A DNA stretch of 64,000 nt from Rhynchonema sp. JSB1_4 (taxonomy: Eukaryota; Nematoda; Chromadorea; Monhysterida; Xyalidae): assembly GCA_030248065.1 (NCBI GenBank), contig JASAMV010004066.1:1-64000 (forward strand). Reading direction: 5' to 3'. A model generated the notes under the pieces. The model searched no databases. It saw only the letters and a program-made list of their open reading frames with translations, and had not been told where the DNA came from. The position numbers and the translations under genes are program-made. This document shows, piece after piece, positions 1 through 11,496 of this stretch (the first letter of the stretch is position 1; the number at the start of each line of letters is the position of its first letter).

Positions 1-3000
1 ACATCTTCCACCCTCATTTGTTCCACTCGCAATACGTTCAGCAATAACGAATACGTGACGCGGAAATGTGATTGCAGTTTCGTGGGTGTGCCCTGAATCA
101 TAAAGGCCGAATGCAAATGTGGCCTGTTATCGTCACTCGTGGAACATCAGCCGCTGTATGGTCACAGGCACAGCCCATCGTAACTGTAACCCATGATACT
201 GACTGAGTCAGAACATTCTAGTTATTTTGAAAAAAACTCATGTAAGTCCACTGAGTATTAAAAAACGTATTTTAAAACCAACCAGCATCATTTTATTCAG
301 TTCGGATGACTCAGGCACGCGTGACTGTTTACAGAGCAGGATTACGGTACCAGTCGTGTCGAGACCGCGACGACCCGCGCTGAAACATCACAAAATGAAG
401 CGTTCTCAATCGTAAAGCAAATAAAAGAGATAGAAAAAACAGCCACATCACGGAATGCGATATGCATGGCGTGGAGGGGTAGAATGCCTGTTCAACAAGA
501 AAAAAGTTGTTATGTGGCATAAAGATGTTCACCACAACCGAGTTCATTCATTTCTGTTGACATCATGTTTGAACAACCAAATCAAACAAAATACTCACAA
601 TTCAAGCGAAAATCAAGTAAAAACCGCTGTTACCGGCCAGCCATTTGAATGTATTCGCCCGGCAACAGATCCCTCATTTGTGTCCCGTCATGTTTGCGCA
701 TTGAATCAAACACGACCGTCCGGGCTGGCATGTTCACACCCATTGCGAATGTCTCGGTTGCGAATAGCACCTGGTAATAGATTGGGCGAGGGTGATTACG
801 ACGATCGTATGATAAAGATAAAGTTTTGTTTTTCTGGACACACTTTGTGGCTGATAGTTTTGTCGTCAAATCAGTTCGTCAAATCAAGAATAATACATTA
901 GACCCAAATTAGCGCGAGAAATATACATGTGATTTGATGAAATGCTGTGACGCGGTGATTTGACGACATTAGTATACGTCCACTTTGTGAGGGCACATCC
1001 TGTCACAATGTAAAACATGAATTTGAGCAACGATGTTTTTTGTTTTTTTTTGTTCTGGGAGGGCGTTCTAGATGAAAAGTGATTTGATTAAAGTGAAAAA
1101 ATTGAACGGGATAATAAATCACTGTCGCGAAACATTTCTCACGCACTGCTGAATTCAAACAGGAATAACATGCACACGTGCTTCAGTTGAATCGTACCAC
1201 AAAACAACCACAAGTTTTCAATCTGCTCTGTGCGAACCTTTACAATTCCCTGTTGAAACAATATTTCCACAACCTCCTTCAAAATCGGCAGGATGCCGCT
1301 GTGATGCACGGCAAAGCCGCGCTTGCAATGCTCCTGCATTTGGACAACCTGGAATTGAGAATCGCATTGTAGCTGTTCAAGAACTAGAAAATTGCGTCGA
1401 GCGATAATTTGTGCAAAGGCGATAAAATGATTTCAACAAAGTCATGGAGCGATGCAAAACTCGGCGGTGATCGGGTTGTGATCCTCCAAGCCACACCACC
1501 AAACATATGGACACGGCAGGGGTTGAACCTGCGTCTTCCGGCTGTTCTAACCAACTGAACTACGCGTCCGTCTGGCTGGCGTGCTTGAGCGTGCTCTTAT
1601 ACCTATGCAGCACCAAACGACTGCACGAACAAGGTATAACGTGTAACGCACACTAGCGCGTATACACACACAGCCTCAGTCAGTGTAACACACACTACTT
1701 CACGGGCTGTAGCAGAGTCAACGGATGACCACGATCAGATAGGACGATCTTGGTAACGTGCAAATTGTGCATCCAATATGCTTCGAGATTTACCGAATTT
1801 CGATCAGTGTAACAGTTGTTAGGTCTGGTAACAACTTCTAAGCTAGTCGAAACTAGTGGCATCAAAAAATGTCTTAATATCCTTAATGCAAAACGAGCGC
1901 CTGACCAAGGCAGGTCCGATTGGATCACCAAGTCTGATATCGTTCATAATGCTCTCAATCTATTTCGAACCAAGCACAAAACAAGCGCATTCACCTGAGG
2001 CAACGTACGATCGGGTCCCTTCAGTCGATTGAGGCATCGCGTGAAGAACTGGTGGACACTGCGCTTCTCCATCTGGGTGGTCAGATCGACCTGTGCGTAA
2101 AGTTTGAGAACACAGTGCGTCCTCTTTAACAGGGCGGGGATTCGGCCGTTTTTTGGCAACTACAAGAGTGGGCTGATAAGGTTAACGGTAAATTGGGGGC
2201 CGAAACTGTCCGTCATTATGGGGAGAGGGTACACAGCAAAATTATATCATCCATAAAAATGGACTAGTGACAATTTGGGTTCCACACCCACAAAAATTTT
2301 GTAACCTACTTTTGTGATTCATTGTCAAAACGGTGGCCGGGCAATTGAGCAAAGCAAGTGCAAGACCACTTTGAGCAAGAAAAAAGGGCAGAGCCAAAAC
2401 AGCAGAGGCCTATTTTGTTCCAAAGGCTTAGACTGATTTTGGTATCAGGCTTAGGCTTAGGCTCACACTTAGATTTAGTTTTGTGCTCGAGCTTGGGCTT
2501 AGACCTATTCGTTTTTAGGTTTTGCTCTTTTTCACTTGTTCAAGGTGGTCTTGCTCATGTGTGCTTTGCTCAATTGCCCGTCCGCCGTCAAAACACCGCT
2601 AACCGAGCTGAGCATAACCGCGTTTTCGTCACATCGCCGTCGCGAGAACGTAAAAATCACGACTGGCAACAGATTCTGGTTGCAAAGATGGTTGATCAGC
2701 GTGATCCACATGCCTTTCTCCTGCACAAAAAAAAGAAAATAATATGTCGTCTCCATTTTTATTCGAATATGAAATGCAACATCACCGATTTCGGGTTGAA
2801 ATTTCTGTTGGCCGGTCCTCCGCCCCTGCCTCCTCGGGCGCTGCCAGCCACTTTTCTCGCATTCACTGACTCCAGTGCTTTGGTGTACCTGAAGCAAAAT
2901 GTTTCGGTCACTGCATAAAACTAATCACATGTTCTATCGGCTCTCGTTGTATAGAAAACTGCCTCGAACATCACAACAAAACCTGAAATGTTTTAAACGG

Positions 3001-6000
3001 TCCATAAAACGAAATCACGAACACGATTTGTGCTTCGAAGGAAAAATTTTTGAAAAAAAAAACAAAAAAATTAAAACTCGTTTTCAAAAACCTTTCAAAA
3101 AATTCAAAACGCACCCTCTGGTCAGAAACGCTCCCGTTTTGTCGACAATCATGAACCTATGATCAATGGACTTGCCATCCTGACCAGTGTACAGATAATG
3201 TTCGAGGGGCACTGGTCGCTTGCTCGTTGTCATCACGTAAATTGTACGGCCCTTGATACGGCTAAAACATAGACCTTTACCTCATGGTGTAGCTTATCTT
3301 ACATTATTTGGCTCACAGAAACTAATGGAAAAAATGAAATCATCGCAGCAAAGAGAGATGTATTGTGCCAGCTAAAATGGACTAGTGACAATGACAATGA
3401 CTAGTGACAGCAAAACATTTTTTTGCCAGCACAACACAACTTGTGCAGCATGTTTTCCGTTTCGATCTAGTTTCGCAAACGGACGTCGAGGATTATCGTC
3501 CGTGCGAATCCAAAAGACTGACCACCCTGACGCAAAGAAACACAACACGAGCTGGTCTCATGATGATGTCGTGAGAAAATTCAGTAAAAATTAGCACAAC
3601 CTTGATCAGAAACAACCGCAAAACGCGACGTACCCGACCCAGTCGGCAAACTCTTTCGAATTCGGCGCCGTGGCGCTCAACATGATAATTTTGACATGCG
3701 CCGGCAGCATGATCAGAACTTCCTCCCAAACCACACCACGCTGCAAGATAACGTCAATTAACGGTGGATTCGATCCAATCATGTCAGTGACTCTTAGGCG
3801 CGCACAATACTTGTCTAGTTCAGGGCCCATAGATAGGCTTAGCTTAGGCCTAGACCAGAAGCAAGCACAGGTCTGAGCCTAGGAAGAGCCCACCAAACCA
3901 ACCATATGCAAGCGAGCTGGACATGTGTGGGCATATGCACCATGGACATGCATCATGGACACTCATAAAGAAACAGACGAGTTTTTTAAAAATGGGCCAG
4001 TGGCCCATTGGTGGCTCATTTGCCAAAAATCTGGTGGCTCATTCTTACTGGCTGGCTCCCTGAATTTCTAGTGGCTCGTTGTGTGGCTCAAAAATCTTGT
4101 GGCTCATTCAAAATTTTCAGTGGCCCAATGAGCGACCACTGCTGGACGCAAAACTCAGAGAGCACGCACGCGCATCAACGTTGCGTGCAGTGCCGCCACG
4201 AACGACCCACAGCGTTGCCACAAAGTACAACAACAACTCCGTGGCCAATTATCGCTGCTGATGCGACCGTGTAACGACGATAAGCACGAGACCGTGACAT
4301 CAAAAATCGCCCGTCTCCTTCCCGAACCCACCTCAGCATCGTTGATGTAATGCACTTCATCGAAAATCACCCACTCCAACTCGCGAATCGCCTCCGATCC
4401 GTTGTACAACATCGATCTGCATAGACACAAGTGACAATAGTTGCACCATCTTTGCTGTGTGGTTTCTTAAATCTAATTAAAATTGTACGAAGTATTCGTT
4501 GTGCATCGAAACAAGTGATGATGTTCGGGACTTGCACTGCACCAAACTATGAGTGAAATCCAGCAAATTTATTTTTGAATGTTTTTGGAGTTGGTTAGTT
4601 TCGTCTCTTTTATCCCTATTACTATTGAGAGCGTATTACTGCACAGCACTAAGCGTCGGTCGTAAAACATTTTTTTGTTTAAGTCATATGCATAAGTTAT
4701 ATTTAAGTTATAGGCAAACTACGCCAACACGAGCCCGATTTCGAAGGTGGTGTGTATTCAAAACGAAAAGAAAGAGAAAATCTCTCCCTAGGTAAACTAC
4801 GCCAACACGAGCCCGATTTAGAAGGTGGTGTTTATTAAAAAAGAAAAAAAAAAAAAAATACCCTCCCCCACCCTCATCCCCCCCACCGCTAACCCCCCCC
4901 AACACCCCCGCACCCACGTAACACTCCCCCACCCCCCCCCCACCCAAAACGGGGCTCGTGTTGGCGAAAATATTCCATTCTTCAACGTGTAACATTTCCC
5001 AAATCAGCAGCCACTACCAATTTTTCCCTATTCCTCCCGCCCCGAATCGGCCCCCTCGTTGCCTCACACAAAAAAAAAAAATGCCTTTACATTTTTAATT
5101 TTAGTTATTTATTAAGTTACATTTTTAAGTCATATGCAAAGTTTGGTTCCATTCCAGATAATCAGAGAAAGGTCAACAATTTCTGGTCGGAGTACTGATT
5201 CGGACCCGCATCAGCAACCAACGTCAAAACTATGCACCCATCGTTCTGTAAGTGCGAAAAATTCTACGTGCAAACTGAACCAGGCCTCCCAATTTTTTGG
5301 TGCAAATCGGAAACTCCGGGCGCACACAGCACATAGCGAGTGTCTAGAAATATTGGTCGCGCAATGACTATATGAGAATCCATCTCCCTATTTTTCCTGC
5401 AGGTCAAGGGGGATTTCCGGGGATTTTTGAAATTGAACCAGGTTTTGACAAGCAGCTGTTTTCTCTTTCTTTTCCCGCTTTATTTATCGGGAGTAATCAA
5501 CGTGTGCGTGTTGTACATCGATTTCACACATAAAGCATGTAATACGTGGCTACAGTAACCCGAACCACCAAACCATTTTGGTTGCGTGGAATTAGGGGTG
5601 AAACTTCTGCACACGTGTGTTTCTCATTCTTCTCGCTGATAAGAATGCAAAGCTCGTGTCAAAACATGGTTTAATTTGAAAAAATGGCAAATATCCGCCT
5701 TGTCAATGCAGGAAAATTAGGGGGATGGATTCTCATATAGTCATTGTGCGACCAATACCAACCTATGCAAGCAACAGACCACAACCCAGAGCCGCAAACC
5801 TTGCCCCCACGAACCTCAAAATCTCGGTGGTCATGACGAGACAGAACGCTTCGGCCTTCAACTGTATATCACCGGTGATTAGTCCAACGTCGCAATACAG
5901 AGATCGAAAATCGTGGAATTTCTGGTTGGACAACGCTTTGATGGGCGACGTATAGATGGCTCGCGTTTGATGGTGTTGACACAACGCGATAGCGTATTCG

Positions 6001-9000
6001 GCCACCACTGTTTTGCCTGAAACACTTGGGGCTTTCACGTTTTTTTTCTTTCAAATATATTAGGTCACAGCAGCTGACCAGACATATTAAAGGGCTCGGG
6101 ACACAACCGAAGGAAGGGCAGCAGAGCGCAGTGTTATACATTGTTGGAAAGCACTGTTATAGCATATGTCACGCACAAATGTTAAGCTCCTCAGAGATTC
6201 GCTATCTCTTGGTGGAGCGACGTTTCATTCCAGAAGAAAGTGAATTTTTTCACAACTTGAAACGACCGGTGCAGAAACTACAAATGAGTTGAAAGCAGTG
6301 GTGTCGTTGGGAAATCAAAAAGTCAGGATACCGGATACCCAAAATCCAAAATTTTCGGCTGCGGGCCACCCACAAAATCACTCTCGAGGGGGGGGGGGGC
6401 CCCCAAAATCGTCCGGGGGGTAAGTTTTTAAAAAAGGACGGAAATTTTCGGGGGCCCCCGTGTTTTTGGGAATATGAAGGAAAAAAAAGTATATTCTAAC
6501 AGAATAAGAAAAAACAGTAAACGAACACACCCACACGAAAACACAAGACAAAACCAGACCAGCACGAGAAAAAAAAAACCCACACCACCCACACCCCAGG
6601 CGGCGACACCCCCCCCCCCCCCCCCCGTTGAAAGTCAAGTAACACGTGCATAGGATTACAACGGCTTCTGGACCACTTATCATGAGAACTTCAGTCGCTC
6701 AAAGCACTGCTTCACTCGGTGAGGGTGCGAAATGTTCCAAAAATCGGCCACATTTTTCGAAAACACAAGTTTGTCTCTAAATTTTGAGGCCGCGCTTTAC
6801 GTTGCAGAAATGAAAATGAAATAGAAACATAGAGCATTTTCGAACGTACCAGAAAATAAGGTTTTTAAATTTTAAAACACTTAGATAGCGGCGTGACGGG
6901 CCCAAAAAGATCTAAAAATTGCCACTAAACTGCATTGTTGCATTCATTGACGGAAATGTGATGTAAATAAGCCACGTATTGCATTGCATTGGAAACGAGA
7001 AAGTCAGATAAATGCACAGTCCAACAATCTAGACGAGTTTTAAGACTTCAAACCCCATGGTCCGGCTGCTGCAGCCATGCCAGCCTGAATAAGATATTTG
7101 GCTATAAGTCGTTGCTGTTATAAACTATTGCATATTTAATAGCATCAAACGATGTAACTCTGAATTAGCTATCGAACGATGTATGACATGCCCATACTAT
7201 CTCTTGTTATGGACAAGAAACGGTCAAAATTCCGAAATCGCACACGGTGACGTGATGGTTCATTCCAGAATCGTCAAAAAAGCAATTTTTTAACCTCTGC
7301 CCTTAAGCGTAAGAATTTATTGGGGAAAGCTTGTTATATCATTCGAAAGCTACTCCCGAGATACATAGTTTGGTGCTATCACATTTACGATAGCTGCTAA
7401 CAATAAGCATTTATGGCTGAATATCATATTCACGTTAGTATGGCTGCCCCGAGAGCTCTGTAGACCTTGGGGATTTCGGACCTTGATAGATTGTTAAAAC
7501 AGACGTTTCTCTCATTTTTTGTTTCGAATCCGATACAATCTGTGGCTTTTATGTGTCACAATTCTGGCGATGAATGTAACCACCTAATTTAGCGGCAATT
7601 TAATGGATTTTTAGGCCTGTCACGGAGCCAGCCATGAGTTGAAAAATTTAAAAACCTTATTTTCTGGTACTTTCGACGATGCTCTATTTCCCCATTGCAT
7701 TCTTATTTCCGCAGCGCTAAGCGTGGCCTAAAAATTTAGGGACAAACTTGTGTTCTCGAAAAATAAAGCCGATTTTTGGAACGTTTCGCACCCTCATCGT
7801 GTGAAGTAATGCTTTGAGCGACTGAAGTTGTGATGGTAAGCTATTCGGAAGCTGTTGTAATCTTATCCATGTGTTACTTGACCTTCAACTCATTTGCGGT
7901 TTCTGCACCGGTCGTTCCAATTTGTGCAAAAATTCACTTTTTTCTGTAACGAAAAGTCGCTCTACCAAGAGATAGCGAATCTCCAAGGGGCTTAAAATTT
8001 GTGCGTGACATAGGCTGTCGGAATGCTTTCCAACGGTATGTAACAATATGTCCTGCTACCCTTCCTTCGGTTATGTCCCGAGCCCTTTAAAGGGGTGGGG
8101 TCGAAAACCCCGAAAAATAAAAACCCCGAAAAAAACCCCGAAAACGAAAAACCCCGAAAAATATAAAATGTGTGGAAAACAACTCTTTTTGTTAGGAAGG
8201 GTATTCATGTCGTTCGTGCACCAAAAAATGGGCACTGGTACAGTTCGGGCACAAGTTAGGTAATTCTCCTTTGGACAATGTCTTCCTGGCTGGCAGCCTA
8301 AGCCCAAGCCTCACCCTACATGAAGGCCTATTCCGTCAAACTTTTGTGGATGTTGCCTTCATGTGGCCAGGTCTTCCTGGCTGGCAGCCTAAGCCTAAGC
8401 CTAACCCTGAAGGAAAGCCTGACCAGTTAGGTTTTTGTGGAAATTTTCTTCAAACGGACAGGTCTTCCTGGCTGGCAGCCTAAGCCTAAGCCTAATCCTG
8501 AAAGAAAGCCTGTGCAGCTGTACATTTGTGGATGTTTCCTTCATATGGACATGTCTTCCTGGCTGGCAGCCTAAGCCTAAGCCTATGAACAAGCCTAAGC
8601 CCAAGTCTAGGTTTAAGTCTGATCCGAAGCCAATTTCTCAAGTGCAGGGGTGATGTTTCACTCGTGGGTCACGAGCGACATGAATACCCACCTCTAACAG
8701 GATTTTTTTCATCCCTGACATTTTTTATTTTTCGGGCTTTTTTCGGGGTTTTTCGTTTTCGGGTTTTTTTCGGGGTTTTTCATTTTCGGGGTTTTTTTCG
8801 GGGTTTTCCGTTTCGGGTTTTTTTTCGGGGTTTTCCACGGCCAAATATCGGTATATCAATGGAACAAAATACGGCGATGGACTCATGTCATGATGGAAAC
8901 ATTTGTCTGTCTCAATTCTTAAGTCAAGGTATAGAATTATCAAAATGACCGGAAAAAATTTGGAATTCTCGATAACATGCAAAATTACCAAGCAGCACTG

Positions 9001-11496
9001 ACCAGCGGATGTGTGCGCAGCCACAAACACGCTATCGCCTCGCTCCAGGCAAACGACTGCGTGTTGTTGCCAAAAGTCCAGTTCGAACGGGTACTGAAAC
9101 AGGTTATAAAATATGGCAAACAGATTCAGTTATCATGCAATGCTCATACGTGGTGGATCGACCTTGGTCGCGTCACGCATCTCGTTTGTTGCCTGTTTTC
9201 CAAGAACACACTCAAAATTTTACTGATGCCACTCAATTCAATCAAAGCTAATCGTTTCTAGCGCGCCCCAACGTGAGAGCAAATTTTGCACCCTATGCTG
9301 GGCAACTACTAGTACCAGTACTGTCTCTGAATATCGTTAATTTAAAAAGTGCCACCTGACTAAGTCAATCCAAATGACGAAGTTTCACATGAGATGAAAC
9401 TCTGAAAGAAACGTAAACAAACGTACCCTTTTCGCCATTCTCTTCTTGATGGCGGCATAGCCCGGCGGTGCCTTGGTGCAGTCCAATATTTGCGCGTGGT
9501 GCATATCGGCGTCGTTGGTCGGCGTCTTCTTGGAAACGAACACTTCGGTCCGGTCGTCCACTTGCAGAACAAGCGCACGCTTTTGCTCGGCCGAGGCCAG
9601 GACTTCCTTGAGGAAATACGGATAAAATAAACGGAAGAGAAAGTAATTAATGATATTTTCGGAGACAAGCCAACCTGTTCGAGTGCCCGCTCTTTCTCAC
9701 TCAGTTCCTCTATCGTTGGGATGCTGGGCTGAAAAACAAAAAAACACAAAATCATACTACAACGAGCGACACTCAGCAAACAAAATCATACCGCACCAAT
9801 TCCTTCTGGATGTCCGCATCCTTGTCTAAGTCCGGCTGCCTTTGTGATGCAGGCTCAGTGAAGACAGTCGATGAGCCGACCAGATCCATAAGCGCCAAAA
9901 AATCATCCACTTCTTCAAGTGGGCGCTCAGCGGGGCCTAAATTTGGACCCACAATCAAAAGTCGATCACAGTTTCTCGCGGGCAGGAAATGTTTTACTGC
10001 GACTACTAATATAAGCAGCGGCATGCAAAAGAAGTTTCCGAACATACTGTAGACGACGAACACAGCCAAATCCACCAAATAAAAAAGATGCAAACATGCA
10101 TGCGACAGACAATCATGCAAGTCACGTTGAATATTTTTTATGGACAGAAACGAAAAATCTCCGACCTGCCACTCTATTCACGTGGTCTGAAGTCGACACA
10201 GCATTAATTGGGTCAATGGCAGCAAACTCAACGCCTTTCGACCAACCGGGCGGATGCGTCAGTAGATTTTTGCCTGAATTATAAAGGAAATTAATGTTTG
10301 CCCAACGATAAATTCAAAATAGAAACCTACCAATATGAAGCTCATCCAAATGAGTACCCAAATCAGTTTTAGCCATGTGATCGCTCAACAAATCATCTAA
10401 ATCTTCCTCCATGCCGCCTGAAAATGGACAGGATTGGACTTTTTTGATGATACAGTGTACTCTGTTTATAGTGAAACCCTCCAAAAAGCGAATGCCATCG
10501 AACAACATTTCGGACTCCAAACATGCCGCCAGTAGAATGATAACCGCTCCATAATTATGTTGAATATTCTGCTGAAATGCCATGCTCATGTCACGACAAA
10601 GAGCGCAGACTGCGAACTTTCAGCAGAAAATTTGTCATTCCGCCAAACCAACCAGGCATGAACGGCACCGAATTGCTTGTGCCCAACAATCTCTGAACCG
10701 AGTCGCCAGTAGCGAGCGGCGTACGCGACATGCCCATTGCACCCGACCGCTCTACGACACGCGCACGCTCGTGATAACCGGTGATCTGACACAACAATCA
10801 ATTGATCAATGAGAATGTTACGTAACGTCTTTACATACAGTAACCCTGTGCGTTGAAAACCACGACATGCAGAACGATCAATTAGTTTCGAATTCGCCTG
10901 TGACCTTCTAATGTGTACTGCGGTGACTATTCATCATTGTGACAGAACAAGACGGGTGACTAGGAGAATGGAAAGTAATTTCTATATTTTAGGTAACTGC
11001 AATTTCAGCGACAGCCAAAACAGATAATTACACTAGGCATGTGCATTTCAAAATTGAATGAGCACAACACAAATGCATATACCTGTCCAGTATGTCTGTC
11101 CCGATCGAAACACAACTCCGTGGCCAACGAACACGATTGCATATCGAACAAGTCGGTGAGATCAACCGGGGGCGGCGAATCACTGAAAAACCGACAGATT
11201 CAGTTGAATCTCCCATCTGTTCGTTCCGTTCGAACTGACACCGTCAACAAAGGTCGGAAACAAGCCCCCGAGAGCGAGAAATAACGCATCCCATTCGGCT
11301 TAGTAAGCTTTGGACGTTTTGCTGTCGGCCATTATTTCGTGAAGATTACTAGCGAATACCAAACATACTAGAGATGTCAAAAATATAATCGAGTGACCAT
11401 TAACCTGACATATCGTTCCGGCTGATTGATTGGGAGCCTGTCCAACAATTGCTTCACGACGTACTTTTCGAAGTAATCGGCACCCTTTGACTCCAT
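1..11496 (-). CDS. SKIV2L: SKI2-family DExH RNA helicase (Ski complex subunit), 3' end beyond window
   Basis: Cytoplasmic 3'-5' RNA helicase that feeds RNA to the exosome as part of the Ski complex. Exons in transcript order: 11496-11405, 11182-11083, 10785-about 10610 (3' edge unresolved), 10417-10331, 10273-10166, 9936-9797, 9728-9675, 9606-9427, 9093-9003, 6016-5815, 4416-4332, 3740-3634, 3261-3115, 2888-2786, 2720-2604, 2090-1995, 1348-1238, 770-634, 379-283, 92-1. Helicase motifs appear in order: HTSAGKT (motif I, split by the 3-kb intron), [11 protein letters not shown] (Ia), TTEILRSMLY, DEVHY (II), LSATAPN (III), [10 protein letters not shown] (IV), [15 protein letters not shown] (V), QMAGRAGRRGLD (VI). 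The N-terminal PPGWSKG and DRHTGQ motifs also match SKI2 and not MTR4. About 770 of a usual 1200-1250 residues are inside; the arch/beta-barrel insertion and C-terminal domain lie beyond base 1. The ATG at 11496 is chosen because it opens the first exon that joins in phase. No disabling mutation is seen. Confidence 0.95.
1509..1569 (-). pseudogene. tRNA-like sequence lacking an anticodon arm (SINE head or tRNA pseudogene)
   Basis: On the minus strand a 7-bp acceptor stem (GGACGCG with CGTGTCC), a 4-bp D stem (GTTC/GAAC) and a perfect 5-bp T stem (GCAGG/CCTGC) with a 7-base loop fold as a tRNA. Only 11 bases separate the D and T arms, where about 22-23 are expected. Box A and box B promoter motifs are intact. 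The 3' flank (CATATGTTTGGTG... then GATCACAACCC) resembles the flank of the tRNA-like sequence at 50.1 kb, which suggests a tRNA-derived SINE family. It lies in a SKI2 intron. Confidence 0.6.
2440..2530. repeat. degenerate TTAGGC-type hexamer tract
   Basis: Imperfect repeats of TTAGGC and variants (TTAGAC, TTGGGC, TTAGAT) lie in the SKI2 intron between the exons at 2604 and 2090. TTAGGC is the telomere repeat of most nematodes. Similar degenerate patches lie near 3830-3860, 14770 and 54280-54340. The tract is short and diverged, so descent from telomeric DNA is only a possibility. Confidence 0.4.
3993..4135. repeat. GTGGCTCATT-type short repeat in SKI2 intron
   Basis: Several imperfect copies of GTGGCTCATT, bounded by AGTGGCCCA motifs at both ends, lie between the exons at 3740 and 4332. 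No coding potential is seen. Confidence 0.5.
4713..4966. repeat. local direct duplication with inverted third copy
   Basis: A segment of about 45 bp containing CGCCAACACGAGCCCGATTT occurs at about 4720 and again at 4796. Its reverse complement (CGGGGCTCGTGTTGGCG) lies near 4950, beyond an A-run and a C-rich tract. Intronic, possibly a small foldback element. Confidence 0.55.
5353..5755. mobile_element. MITE with TA target duplication (Tc1/mariner-type)
   Basis: Terminal inverted repeats starting TTGGTCGCRCAATGAC extend about 50 bp into each end. TA dinucleotides flank both ends (5351-5352 and 5756-5757). The 403-bp element has no transposase frame and lies in a SKI2 intron just 3' of the motif Ia exon. 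Confidence 0.7.
6091..8086. mobile_element. long-TIR non-autonomous transposon, TTAA target site
   Basis: Inverted repeats of about 450 bp (6091-6881 without a nested insertion, and 7641-8086) begin AGGGCTCGGGACA. They are flanked by TTAA on both sides (6087-6090 and 8087-8090), the target duplication typical of piggyBac-type elements. The unique centre of about 760 bp has no convincing frame. It occupies the 3-kb intron that interrupts the SKI2 Walker A motif. Confidence 0.75.
6296..6626. mobile_element. hAT-type MITE nested in the TTAA element
   Basis: It starts CAGTGGTGTCGTTGGG, the same terminus as the element at 21997-22386. It is flanked by a perfect 8-bp duplication GTTGAAAG (6288-6295 and 6627-6634), and the uninterrupted sequence is seen in the opposite arm of the host element. 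The expected right terminal repeat is absent; the element ends in a long C-run. Confidence 0.75.
8092..8840. repeat. inverted arrays of AAACCCCGAAAA motifs flanking a tandem repeat
   Basis: Arrays of an AACCCCGAAAA motif at 8092-8165 face their reverse complement at 8725-8840. Together they could form a large stem enclosing the tandem repeat at 8276-8610, which suggests a composite foldback element. SKI2 intron, non-coding. Confidence 0.5.
8276..8610. repeat. four-copy tandem repeat of about 90 bp with GCCTAA hexamers
   Basis: Four copies of a unit starting TCTTCCTGGCTGGCAGCC begin near 8280, 8367, 8462 and 8554. Each continues into GCCTAAGCCTAAGCCTAA-like sequence, the complement of TTAGGC repeats. 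Spacer sequence between copies is partly conserved (TTTGTGGATGTT, CTTCATRTGG). Confidence 0.7.
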
